From positions 321,763-385,762 of the forward strand of contig NZ_KQ948019.1 of NCBI RefSeq assembly GCF_001513965.1: 64,000 nt of DNA, given 5' to 3'. The position numbers were made by a program, and so were the translations under genes. The notes under the pieces were generated by a model. It was not told where the DNA came from. It made no database searches and saw only the letters and a program-made list of their open reading frames with translations. This document shows, piece by piece, positions 7,223 through 14,934 of the stretch; positions within the stretch are counted from its first letter, which is position 1, and each line of letters opens with the position of its first letter. Source of the DNA: Streptomyces cellostaticus. Lineage in GTDB: Bacteria > Actinomycetota > Actinomycetes > Streptomycetales > Streptomycetaceae.

Positions 7223-8404
7223 GTGTCAGGCTTACGTACCCGGCGCCTTGCCGCGCGCCGCGCCGAGCGCAGGCGGGCCCTGCGGCGCGCGGCGATGGTC
7301 GCGGCGGCCTCGGTGGTCACCGTCGTCGGCACCGTGACCGGAATGATCTCCGCGCTGGAAAACGGCCGGGGCTTTGACCAGGCCCGGCCCGCGGCGACCC
7401 GCACACCGAGTCTCGCGCCGCTGCCGGCCATCCCCTCGCCGTCGCCTTCCCTTTCGAGGGCCACGCGAACTCCCACGGCAACGCCGAAGCACCGGCTCCC
7501 CACCCCCACCCCGGCCCGCACGGAGAGGAAGCAGCGGACCACCCCCGTGACGTCCCTTCTGTACCGCCACCCCGACTCCGAGGTGCTGGACTGGGTCCGC
7601 GCCCACCCCGCCGACCCGCGCACCGCCCTCATCGAGTCCCGGATCGCCGACCAGCCGGCCGCGGTGTGGTTCGCCGACTACAGCCCGGACACCATCGCCG
7701 CCCGGGTGCGCGCGGTCACCGCGGGTGCGGCGGCCGAGGACCGGGTCCCGGTGCTCGTGCCGTACGCGATTCCCGACCGCGACTGCGGCGGCGCCTCCCG
7801 GGGCGGGGCGCCGGACCTCGCGGCCTACGACGCCTGGATCGACGCCTTCGCCCGAGGGCTGGGCTCCGGCGAGGTGATCGTGATCCTGGAGCCGGACTCG
7901 ATCGCCCAGTCCGACTGCCTCTCGGATGCCGACCGCGCGGCCCGCTTCGCCTCGCTCGCCCGCGCGGGCCGGACCCTGAAGGCGGCGAACCCCCGCGCGC
8001 GGGTCTACTACGACGCGGGCCATTCCGGCTGGAACCCGCCCGCCAAGCAGGCCGCCCTCCTGGAACAGGCGGGAGCCCTCGCCTCCGACGGCATCTTCAG
8101 CAACGTCTCCAACTTCCGCACCACGGCCGACGAGATCGCCTACGACCGGCAGGTGCTCGACGCCCTCGGCGGGCCGGAGTCCCTCGGCGCGGTGATCGAC
8201 ACCAGCCGCAACGGCAACGGCGCCCCGCCCGACGGCCAGTGGTGCGACCCGGCCGGCCGGAGGATCGGCAGGGCGCCGACCATGACCACGGGTGAGGCCG
8301 GTGTCGACGCCTACCTGTGGGTGAAGCTGCCGGGGGAGTCGGACGGCTGCAAGGGCGCGGCCGGCACGTTCACCCCCTCCTACGCCTACGACCTGGCACG
8401 CTGA
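7223..8404 (+). CDS. Glycoside hydrolase family 6 (cellulase) with a TTA codon
   Basis: From GTG 7223 (GGGGGAG site 7 bases upstream) this is 393 residues: a basic N-terminus, one hydrophobic signal or anchor segment (about residues 27-43), a Pro/Thr-rich linker, then a GH6 catalytic domain from about residue 110. It shows the two catalytic-type aspartates of the family, in AIPDRDCGG and ILEPDSIAQSDC (Asp225), with the matching cysteines, plus YYDAGHSGW and the closing LWVKLPGESDG. GH6 enzymes cleave beta-1,4-glucan from the outside of the cell. No carbohydrate-binding module is present. Codon 4 (7232-7234) is TTA, so translation should need the bldA leucyl-tRNA. A start at 7133 or 7205 would only lengthen the N-terminus and keep the TTA. 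Confidence 0.85.
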   Translation: MSGLRTRRLAARRAERRRALRRAAMVAAASVVTVVGTVTGMISALENGRGFDQARPAATRTPSLAPLPAIPSPSPSLSRATRTPTATPKHRLPTPTPARTERKQRTTPVTSLLYRHPDSEVLDWVRAHPADPRTALIESRIADQPAAVWFADYSPDTIAARVRAVTAGAAAEDRVPVLVPYAIPDRDCGGASRGGAPDLAAYDAWIDAFARGLGSGEVIVILEPDSIAQSDCLSDADRAARFASLARAGRTLKAANPRARVYYDAGHSGWNPPAKQAALLEQAGALASDGIFSNVSNFRTTADEIAYDRQVLDALGGPESLGAVIDTSRNGNGAPPDGQWCDPAGRRIGRAPTMTTGEAGVDAYLWVKLPGESDGCKGAAGTFTPSYAYDLAR

Positions 8405-8734
8405 CCGCATCCATCGGCCCGGACTGGACGCGGTGGCGGATCTGCGGCCGCTGCGCGAGGGGCCACTCGACACCGCCACCACCATCGCACTCACCCTGTT
8501 CGTCCCGGCCCGCGGTGGCGGACCGACGTCCCACCTCCTGTGTGCCGGCGATCTGTACGGCCCCGGCTGCCCGCGCGAACTCCCGCATCGGCAGCATGGT
8601 CCGGAACGCCCTGCAGCGGATACGCCGAGCGACGACGACCGTACCTCCAAGGGGTAGCGCAGGGGCTGCTGGAACCGGTAATGAGGTGGTGTCGTCGGGA
8701 AGTTGACGGGTCATCGGTAAGACGGGGGCACGGG
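8405..8734. other. Intergenic region without a supported gene
   Basis: The 330 bases between the GH6 gene and the two-gene nSTAND operon contain short open frames on both strands. None has a ribosome site, a recognisable motif or consistent third-position GC. The promoter of the nSTAND operon is expected here, but I see no convincing -35/-10 pair. Confidence 0.5.
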
Positions 8735-9160
8735 ATGGATCCTGAGTTGGTGGCGCTGGCGTCTGCGGCGGCCACGACGGTGGTGCAGTTGCTGGCAACG
8801 GCGGGCTGGGAGCAGGCACGGGCCGCGGTGGGCAGGCTGTGGCGGCAGGTGCAGCCGGAGCGGGCGGACGCGGTGCGCGCAGCACTGGAGGAGTCCCGCT
8901 CCCGGGTGCTCACCGCCCGGGACGGCGAAGACGGGCAGGCCGAACGGGAGCTGGTCGGTGAGTGGGAGGGCCGGCTGGCCGCGCTGCTGACAGCACACCC
9001 GGCAGTCGCCGCCGAACTGCGCCGACTGCTCGCTGACGAACTGGCGCCGGCCCTGGCCCGGACCGCACAGCAGGGCACCACGGTCACCATGACGGCGGTG
9101 GCCAAGGACAGCGGCCGTATCTACCAGGCGGGACGGGACCAGCACATCACGGAGAGGTGA
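8735..9160 (+). CDS. Small helical protein with C-terminal amyloid-like motif, partner of the nSTAND protein
   Basis: This 141-residue protein is predicted helical for about 105 residues (MDPELVALASAAATTVVQL onwards, with a hydrophobic first helix and then charged amphipathic helices). It ends with a short beta-prone tail, TVTMTAVAKDSGRIYQAGRDQHI. The same QAGRDQH(I/V) peptide occurs near the N-terminus of the next protein, whose start lies 3 bases after this stop. A helical effector with a C-terminal amyloid motif next to an NLR with the same motif at its N-terminus is the known layout of bacterial amyloid-signalling pairs (BASS/Bell type). By that model this would be the membrane-attacking executor. 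The fold and role are inferred; no known domain was recognised with certainty. Confidence 0.7.
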   Translation: MDPELVALASAAATTVVQLLATAGWEQARAAVGRLWRQVQPERADAVRAALEESRSRVLTARDGEDGQAERELVGEWEGRLAALLTAHPAVAAELRRLLADELAPALARTAQQGTTVTMTAVAKDSGRIYQAGRDQHITER

Positions 9161-9163
9161 TCG

Positions 9164-12100
9164 ATGGGCCCCGACGAGCAGACACCCCCCGCATCGGATC
9201 CCCCGCAGCCAGCGGGCGACGGGATCCACCTCCAGGCACGCGCCACCGACCACGCCACCATCCTCCAGGCAGGCCGGGACCAGCACGTCCACTACACCGA
9301 CGGCGCGCACGAGCAGCGCCGGATCGCACCCGGTGCTCCCGTGTCCGGGGCCGAGTGTCCCTACCCGGGTCTGGCCCCGTTCGAGCAGGGGCAGGCACAG
9401 TGGTTCTTCGGACGGGACCGGCTGCTCGCGGACCTGATGGCCCGCCTCGACCAGCGCCTGCGCACCGGGCGAGCCCAGGTGGTGGTGGCGCCGTCCGGTG
9501 CGGGGAAGTCGTCGCTGCTGCGGGCCGGTCTGCTGGCCGGACTCGACCAGGCCGCTCTGCCGGGGTCCGACCGCTGGCCGAAGATGCTGTTCACGCCCAC
9601 CGCCGAACCCCTGCGCGCCCTGGCCACCCAGCTCGCCACGCTGACCGGTACCGACCCGGCCGCGCTGACGGCGACCCTCACCGCAGACCCGCACCAGTGC
9701 GTTCCGCTGCTGCGACGGGCGCTGGGGCACCACCACTGCGGCGGCGGGGAAAACCCCGCACGGGTCGTGCTGGTGGTGGACCAGTTCGAGGAGATCTTCA
9801 CGCTCTGCTCCGACGACCGGCAGCGGCGCACGTTCGTCGACCTGCTGAGCCGGACAGCAGGCGGCCGAGCGGACGACGAGGCGGCGGCCAAGCCGGCCGG
9901 GCCCCACCCCGTGGGTCTGGTCGTTCTCGGAATCCGCGCGGACTTCTACGCCTCCTGCGTCGACTTTCCCCAGCTGCGCACCGCGTTGGAGGACGCCCCG
10001 CTGGTCGTGGGCTCGATGTCGGATCTGGAGCTGCGCGAGGCGATTCGCTTTCCCGCCCGGAACGTGGGCCTCGATCTTGAGCCCGGACTCGTCGAACTCC
10101 TCCTGCGAGATCTGGGATCCCCCACGGAGCGGGCAGGGGGAGCAAAGGAATCACCTGGAGCACAGACAGCACAGAGGGCACAGAGAGCACAGGAGGAATC
10201 CCAGGAGGAATCCCAGGAGGCACACGATGAGGCCGGCTACGAGGCGGGGCGGTTGCCACTGCTGGCGCACGCCCTGCGCGTCAGTTGGCAGCAGCGGCAC
10301 GGTGCCACGCTCACCGTGCAGGGCTATCAGGCCACCGGAGGCATCCAGCGCGCCATCGCGACCACCGCGGAAGGGGTCTTCGCCCGTCTCGACGCCGAAG
10401 GGCAGCGCATCACGCAGTCGCTGTTCCTTCGGCTGGTCAAGGTCCGGGAGGGGGGCGAGGACACTCGACGGCGGCTCGCCCGCGCCGAGTTGGCCGGTGT
10501 CGACACGGCCGTCGACGCGGTCGTGGACGAGTTCACCCGAGCACGGCTGCTCACGCGCCGGCGGGACACCGTCGAGATCACCCACGAAGCCCTCCTGCAC
10601 AGCTGGCCGCGGCTGCGCGAGTGGATCGACGCCGACCGCGCCGGCCGACTGACCCACCAGAACCTGGAGGAGACGGCGGCGGCCTGGGAACGCGATCATC
10701 GCGACACGTCCCTGCTCTACCGGGGCAGTCGCCTGGAAGTGGCGGGCACATGGGCGGCCACCGCCCCGCCCGGCACCCTGAGCACGCTCGCCCAGGACTT
10801 CCTGGCCGCCTGCTCACGGGCACGACGCCGCACCACGCGGATCCGCAGGACGGTGATCGCCGTTCTCGCGGCGCTCGGACTGATCGCCTCGGCCGCCGCC
10901 GCGTTCGCCTTCCAGCAGCGAGGCGAGGCGCTGGACCAGCGCGACCTCGCCGTCTACAACCGCCTGCTCGCCGAGGCGGACCAGCTGCACGACACCGATC
11001 TGTCCCTGTCCGCCCAACTCAACCTCGTCGCCTACCGGATGAGACCGGACGACGAGACCTACACCAGGCTGATCACCACCGCGGACGATCCGCTGTCCAC
11101 CCCCTTGAGCGGTCACAGCGACCGCGTCACCTCGGTGGCGTACAGCCCCGACGGCCGCGTCCTGGCCACCGGCAGTTACGACAAGACCGTACGCCTGTGG
11201 AACGTCTCGGACCCGACTCGGCCCAGACCCCTGGGCGCGCCGCTCGTGGGCGACGCCGTCGCCAACGACGTGACGTTCAGCCCGGACGGGCACACGCTGG
11301 TGGCTGCGGGTGCCGATGCGCGGCTACGGCTCTGGAACGTCTCGGACCCGGCCCGCCCCGCCCCCCTCGGCACGCCCTGGAAAGCCCACGCCGCCGGGGT
11401 CTCCCAGGTGGCGTTCAGCCCCGACGGCCGACTCCTGGGCACCGGCGGCTACGACCGGACGGTGCGCCTGTGGAGCATGGCGGATCCTGCCCGGCCCACT
11501 CTCCTGGGCGAGCCGCTGACAGGACCCGAGGGAGGTGTCTGGTCGGTCGCCTTCAGTCCGGACGGCCGGACCCTGGCCATGGGGAGCGCCGACAATACGA
11601 TCCGGTTGTGGAACGTGTCGGACCCGGCTCGGCCCGTGCCCCTGGGGAAGCCGCTGAAGGGCCACTCCGGCATCGTCTCGTCGGTGGCGTTCAGCCCGGA
11701 CGGGCACCTGCTGGCCGCGACCAGCCAAGGCGATTCCTCGGTACGTCTGTGGGACGTGTCCGACCCGGCCCACCCCAAATCCGGCGGCGGACCGCTGCGC
11801 AAGGACAGGAACGTCATGACGCGGGTGGCGTTCAGCCCGGACAGCCGGATCCTCGCCGTCGGCAGCGGTGCCTCGGTGGTGCGGCTGTGGAACGTGTCCA
11901 ATCCGGCGAGCCCCAAACTCATCGGCCGGACCCTGACCGGTCACACCAACCTGGTCGCCGCGGTGGCGTTCGCCCCGGACGGGCACACCCTGGCCACCGG
12001 CAGCTACGACGGCTCGGTCCGCCTGTGGAACATCCCCGCCACCTGGCTCATCGGCCCCGCCAACTCCGTCCTCTCCGCGGCGTTCAGCCGGCACGGGCAC

Positions 12101-13090
12101 CTGCTGGCCACCGGCAGTTACGACAGGACGGCGCGGTTGTGGGACGTGTCGGATCCAGCCCGCCCGCAGCTCCTGGGGAAGCCGTTGACGGGTCAGGCCG
12201 GGCCGGTGTCCTCGGTGGCGTTCGGTCCGGTCGGCCGTACGCTCGCCACGGGGAGTGCCGATGCCACGGTGTGGTTGTGGGACGTGTCGGATCCCGCCCG
12301 GCCCGTGCGCCTGGGCGCATCCCTGACCAGCCACACGGGCGCCGTCAACTCGGTGGCGTTCGGTCCGGACGGCCGTACGCTCGCCACGGGGAGTGCCGAT
12401 GCCACGGTGCGGTTGTGGGACGTGTCGGATCCCGCCCGTCCCCTGCGCCTGGGCGCACCCCTGACCGGCCACACGGGCGCCGTCAACTCGGTGGCGTTCA
12501 GTCCGGACGGCCGCACGCTCGCCACGGGGAGTGCCGATGCCACGGTGCGGTTGTGGGACGTGTCGGATCCCGCCCGGCCCGCTCTGCGCGTGCGGCCCCT
12601 CGCTCCCGACTCGTACGGCGTCTCGTCGGTGGCGTTCAGCCCGGACGGACACACCTTGGCCACGGGCAGCTACGGCTTCACAGCGCGGCTGTGGAACGTC
12701 TCGGTCCCGAACCGGCCCACGCTGCGCGGCAAGCCGCTGAAGGGCCATACCAGCGCGGTCTGGTCGGTCGCGTTCAGCCCGGACGGCCGGACACTCGCCA
12801 CCGGGAGCTTCGACCAGTCGGTACGGCTGTGGAACGTGTCGGATCCGGACCGGCCCTCACCCCTGGGCGGACAGCTGATCGGCCACAACGGCGGTGTCTG
12901 GTCGGTGGCGTTCAGTCCGGACGGCCGGACACTCGCCTCCGGCGGCGGGGACTTCTCGGTTCGGCTGTGGGGAACCCATGCCGCCGAGGCCATCGACAGG
13001 ATCTGCGCCACCACCAGGAACACGCTCACCGCCCAGCAGTGGCGACGCTACGTGGGCGACGCTCTGGCCTACCGCCCGCCCTGTGCCTGA
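9164..13090 (+). CDS. nSTAND NTPase with transmembrane segment and fourteen WD40 repeats
   Basis: This 1308-residue protein has, in order: a disordered N-terminus with an ILQAGRDQHV motif (about residues 32-42); the CPYPGLAPFEQGQAQWFFGRD entry of the nSTAND1 domain; Walker A APSGAGKSS (about 107-117); Walker B VVLVVDQFEEIF (about 198-212); and a winged-helix-like arm. One transmembrane helix follows (about 562-582) after a basic stretch. Then come fourteen WD40 repeats (about 645-1275), enough for two seven-bladed propellers, and a short C-terminal helix. STAND proteins are ATP-driven switches that oligomerise on ligand sensing. There is no classical effector domain, so signalling may pass through the N-terminal motif to the 141-residue neighbour. 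A variable linker lies at 10157-10220. Confidence 0.85.
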   Translation: MGPDEQTPPASDPPQPAGDGIHLQARATDHATILQAGRDQHVHYTDGAHEQRRIAPGAPVSGAECPYPGLAPFEQGQAQWFFGRDRLLADLMARLDQRLRTGRAQVVVAPSGAGKSSLLRAGLLAGLDQAALPGSDRWPKMLFTPTAEPLRALATQLATLTGTDPAALTATLTADPHQCVPLLRRALGHHHCGGGENPARVVLVVDQFEEIFTLCSDDRQRRTFVDLLSRTAGGRADDEAAAKPAGPHPVGLVVLGIRADFYASCVDFPQLRTALEDAPLVVGSMSDLELREAIRFPARNVGLDLEPGLVELLLRDLGSPTERAGGAKESPGAQTAQRAQRAQEESQEESQEAHDEAGYEAGRLPLLAHALRVSWQQRHGATLTVQGYQATGGIQRAIATTAEGVFARLDAEGQRITQSLFLRLVKVREGGEDTRRRLARAELAGVDTAVDAVVDEFTRARLLTRRRDTVEITHEALLHSWPRLREWIDADRAGRLTHQNLEETAAAWERDHRDTSLLYRGSRLEVAGTWAATAPPGTLSTLAQDFLAACSRARRRTTRIRRTVIAVLAALGLIASAAAAFAFQQRGEALDQRDLAVYNRLLAEADQLHDTDLSLSAQLNLVAYRMRPDDETYTRLITTADDPLSTPLSGHSDRVTSVAYSPDGRVLATGSYDKTVRLWNVSDPTRPRPLGAPLVGDAVANDVTFSPDGHTLVAAGADARLRLWNVSDPARPAPLGTPWKAHAAGVSQVAFSPDGRLLGTGGYDRTVRLWSMADPARPTLLGEPLTGPEGGVWSVAFSPDGRTLAMGSADNTIRLWNVSDPARPVPLGKPLKGHSGIVSSVAFSPDGHLLAATSQGDSSVRLWDVSDPAHPKSGGGPLRKDRNVMTRVAFSPDSRILAVGSGASVVRLWNVSNPASPKLIGRTLTGHTNLVAAVAFAPDGHTLATGSYDGSVRLWNIPATWLIGPANSVLSAAFSRHGHLLATGSYDRTARLWDVSDPARPQLLGKPLTGQAGPVSSVAFGPVGRTLATGSADATVWLWDVSDPARPVRLGASLTSHTGAVNSVAFGPDGRTLATGSADATVRLWDVSDPARPLRLGAPLTGHTGAVNSVAFSPDGRTLATGSADATVRLWDVSDPARPALRVRPLAPDSYGVSSVAFSPDGHTLATGSYGFTARLWNVSVPNRPTLRGKPLKGHTSAVWSVAFSPDGRTLATGSFDQSVRLWNVSDPDRPSPLGGQLIGHNGGVWSVAFSPDGRTLASGGGDFSVRLWGTHAAEAIDRICATTRNTLTAQQWRRYVGDALAYRPPCA
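10157..10220 (+). repeat. Short tandem repeats in the nSTAND linker
   Basis: Inside the nSTAND gene, CACAGA/CACAGAG units recur several times and are followed by two copies of GAGGAATCCCAG. They encode a Gln/Glu/Ala-rich linker (QTAQRAQRAQEESQEES). The lengths keep the frame. Such repeats change copy number easily. Confidence 0.6.
12212..12625 (+). repeat. Three near-identical 138-bp WD40 units
   Basis: Units starting at 12212, 12350 and 12488 are exactly 138 bp (46 codons) long and differ at few positions. They encode WD40 blades 9 to 11 with GRTLATGSADATV repeated in each. The other blades of the gene are much more diverged. Confidence 0.8.
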
Positions 13091-13180
13091 CCAGGGGGCT
13101 TCCCGATCAGACCTCCTGAGCGGTCGCTTAGTATGGGGTGTCCCCGCCGCCCCGTACCCCGCCGTTCAGGAGCCCCTCCC

Positions 13181-13639
13181 GTGACCGCCGAAGCCCCGAT
13201 CGCCCCCGCCGTCGCCTACGGCCGGCTGATACCCGTCACCGTCCACTTCGACGACCTGGACGCGCTCGGGCTGCTTCACAACGCCCGCTACCCGTTGATG
13301 GTGGAGCGCGCCTGGACCGAGCTGTGGAACGAGCACGGTGTCCGCTTCGACGGCGACTGGGTGGCCGCCGGCGACGCCTGCAACGCCGTCCGCGAACTGC
13401 GCATCGGCTACGAGGCGCCGGTGACCCGCCCGGGCGCCTACGCCGTCCACCTCTGGCTGGAACGGCTCGGCACCACCGGCCTGACCTACGGCTTCCGGTT
13501 CTGCTCGGCCGACGGGACGCAGACCTACGCGCAGGGCGCCCGGGTCCTGGTCCGGCTGGACGCGACGACCATGCGCCCCGCGCCGTGGAGCGACGCCTTC
13601 AGGGCCGTGGGTCGGAAACTGCTGAGGCCTGCGGACTGA
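13181..13639 (+). CDS. Acyl-CoA thioesterase, 4HBT (hot-dog) family
   Basis: This 152-residue protein has the 4-hydroxybenzoyl-CoA thioesterase signature VHFDDLDALGLLHNARYPLMVERA near residue 20, including the catalytic-type Asp and the Asn of the HNARY segment. Hot-dog thioesterases of this type hydrolyse acyl-CoA or acyl-carrier-protein thioesters in the cytoplasm. The GTG at 13181 has AGGAG upstream; a start at 13133 would add a poorly supported Arg/Pro-rich extension. Its 3' end overlaps the end of the convergent MFS gene by 41 bases. The physiological substrate is unknown. Confidence 0.8.
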   Translation: MTAEAPIAPAVAYGRLIPVTVHFDDLDALGLLHNARYPLMVERAWTELWNEHGVRFDGDWVAAGDACNAVRELRIGYEAPVTRPGAYAVHLWLERLGTTGLTYGFRFCSADGTQTYAQGARVLVRLDATTMRPAPWSDAFRAVGRKLLRPAD

Positions 13640-14813
13640 CCTGCGTCCGGCCGCCGCGCCCGGCGGTGCGCAGCACGCCCGCGAACAGGACGAGCCCGCA
13701 CGCCAGCGCGGTCACCACGCAGAACGAGACCACCAGGCTGGTCGCCTGCGCCACCCCGCCGATCAGACCGGGCGCGATCAGTCCCGAGGTGTAGGTGATC
13801 GTCGCCACGCCCGCGATGGCCTGACTGGGGTTGGGTCCGGCGTGTCCGGCCGCCGCGAAGCACAGCGGTACGACCACGGCGATCCCGAGCCCCATCAGCG
13901 CGAAACCGGCCATCGCCACCGCCGGATGCCCTGCGACGACCACCAGCAGGCCGCCCAGCACGGCGAGTGCACCGCCGGCCCGGACGGTGCGGACGGCGCC
14001 GTAGCGGTTCACCACCGCGTCGCCGCCGATCCGGGCCGCTGCCATGGTCAGCATGAACCCGGTCGTCGACGCCGCCGCCAGACCGGCCGAGCCGTCCAGC
14101 CGGTCCCGCAGGAACACCGCGGACCAGTCGAGGCTCGCTCCCTCCGCGAACACCGCGCAGAAGCCGACCGCGCCGATCAGCAGCGCCGAGCGGGGCGGCA
14201 GTGCGAACCGCGGCGGGGGCTCCTCGTCCTCGGCGGGCTGCACATCGAGCACCCAGGTGCAGGCCAGCAGGCCGAGCAGGGTGAGGGTCGCCGCGGCGAA
14301 CGCGTGGTGCACGCGCGCGTCCGAGCCGAGGTGTGCGGCGAGGGTGCCTGCCGCCGAGCCGATGAGCGCGCCCGCGCTCCACATGCCGTGCAGGCCCGAC
14401 ATGACCGACTTTTCGAGCCGCCGCTCGACCTCGACCCCCAGCGCGTTCATCGCGACGTCGGCCATGCCGGCGGTCGCGCCGTAGGCGAACATCGCCAGGC
14501 ACAGCGTGTACAGGTTCGGCGCGAGGGACGGCAGGATCAGCGACAGCGTCCACAGCGTGATCAGCCCGCGCAGGGCCGTACGGCTGCCGAAGCGGTGACT
14601 GATCCGGCCCGCCAGCGGCATCGCGCACGAGGCGCCGAAGGCCGTGAACGCCAGGGCGAACCCGAGCTGCCCCGCGCCGAGCGAGGCGTGGTCCTGGATC
14701 CATGGCACACGGGTCGCGAAGGAGCCCGTCACAGCGCCGTGCACGGCGAACACGGCCGCCACGGCGTACCGGGCGCGCCTGGCTTCGTCGCGCGAGCAGC
14801 CCACGTCGCTCAT
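13599..14813 (-). CDS. MFS transporter
   Basis: This 404-residue membrane protein with about twelve predicted helices begins MSDVGCSRDEARRARYAVAA. It has MFS-like loop features (GRISHRFGSRTA after helix 2). Sequences such as GMADVAMNALGVEVERRLEK and SGLHGMWSAGALIGSAAGTL are typical of the sugar-related MFS subgroup found beside ROK regulators. A GGGGAGGGG site precedes the ATG. It is divergent from a ROK regulator gene, and a perfect 7-bp inverted repeat in the shared intergenic region is the likely operator. The transported substrate cannot be told from sequence. Confidence 0.85.
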   Translation of the reverse strand: MSDVGCSRDEARRARYAVAAVFAVHGAVTGSFATRVPWIQDHASLGAGQLGFALAFTAFGASCAMPLAGRISHRFGSRTALRGLITLWTLSLILPSLAPNLYTLCLAMFAYGATAGMADVAMNALGVEVERRLEKSVMSGLHGMWSAGALIGSAAGTLAAHLGSDARVHHAFAAATLTLLGLLACTWVLDVQPAEDEEPPPRFALPPRSALLIGAVGFCAVFAEGASLDWSAVFLRDRLDGSAGLAAASTTGFMLTMAAARIGGDAVVNRYGAVRTVRAGGALAVLGGLLVVVAGHPAVAMAGFALMGLGIAVVVPLCFAAAGHAGPNPSQAIAGVATITYTSGLIAPGLIGGVAQATSLVVSFCVVTALACGLVLFAGVLRTAGRGGRTQVSPQASAVSDPRP

Positions 14814-14868
14814 GTTCCAGCCCCTCCCCGGACGTTCCACAACCGCGCCCTCGCGGCACCGCCGTAAA

Positions 14869-14891
14869 CTATCAGGGACCCTGCCTGATAG
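14869..14891. promoter_or_regulatory. Inverted-repeat operator between MFS and ROK genes
   Basis: CTATCAG (14869-14875) and CTGATAG (14885-14891) form a perfect dyad with a 9-base spacer. It lies 44 bases before the ROK start and 55 bases before the MFS start. It is the best candidate for binding of the adjacent ROK repressor. Confidence 0.6.
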
Positions 14892-14934
14892 ATAGGGAGT
14901 ATGACCGCCGCCCGCATCTGGGAGGATTCCCGTC

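Noticed and set aside
8433..8657. 74-codon frame before the nSTAND operon
   Set aside because: It has no ribosome site, family resemblance or sign of coding bias distinct from the other frames.
12212..12625. Regular 138-bp repeats as a CRISPR array
   Set aside because: The repeats are coding, have no spacers and encode WD40 blades.
10285..13119. 944-codon open frame in another frame of the nSTAND gene
   Set aside because: Arg/Pro/Gly-rich shadow of the WD40 repeats. The annotated frame has clear Walker and WD40 motifs.
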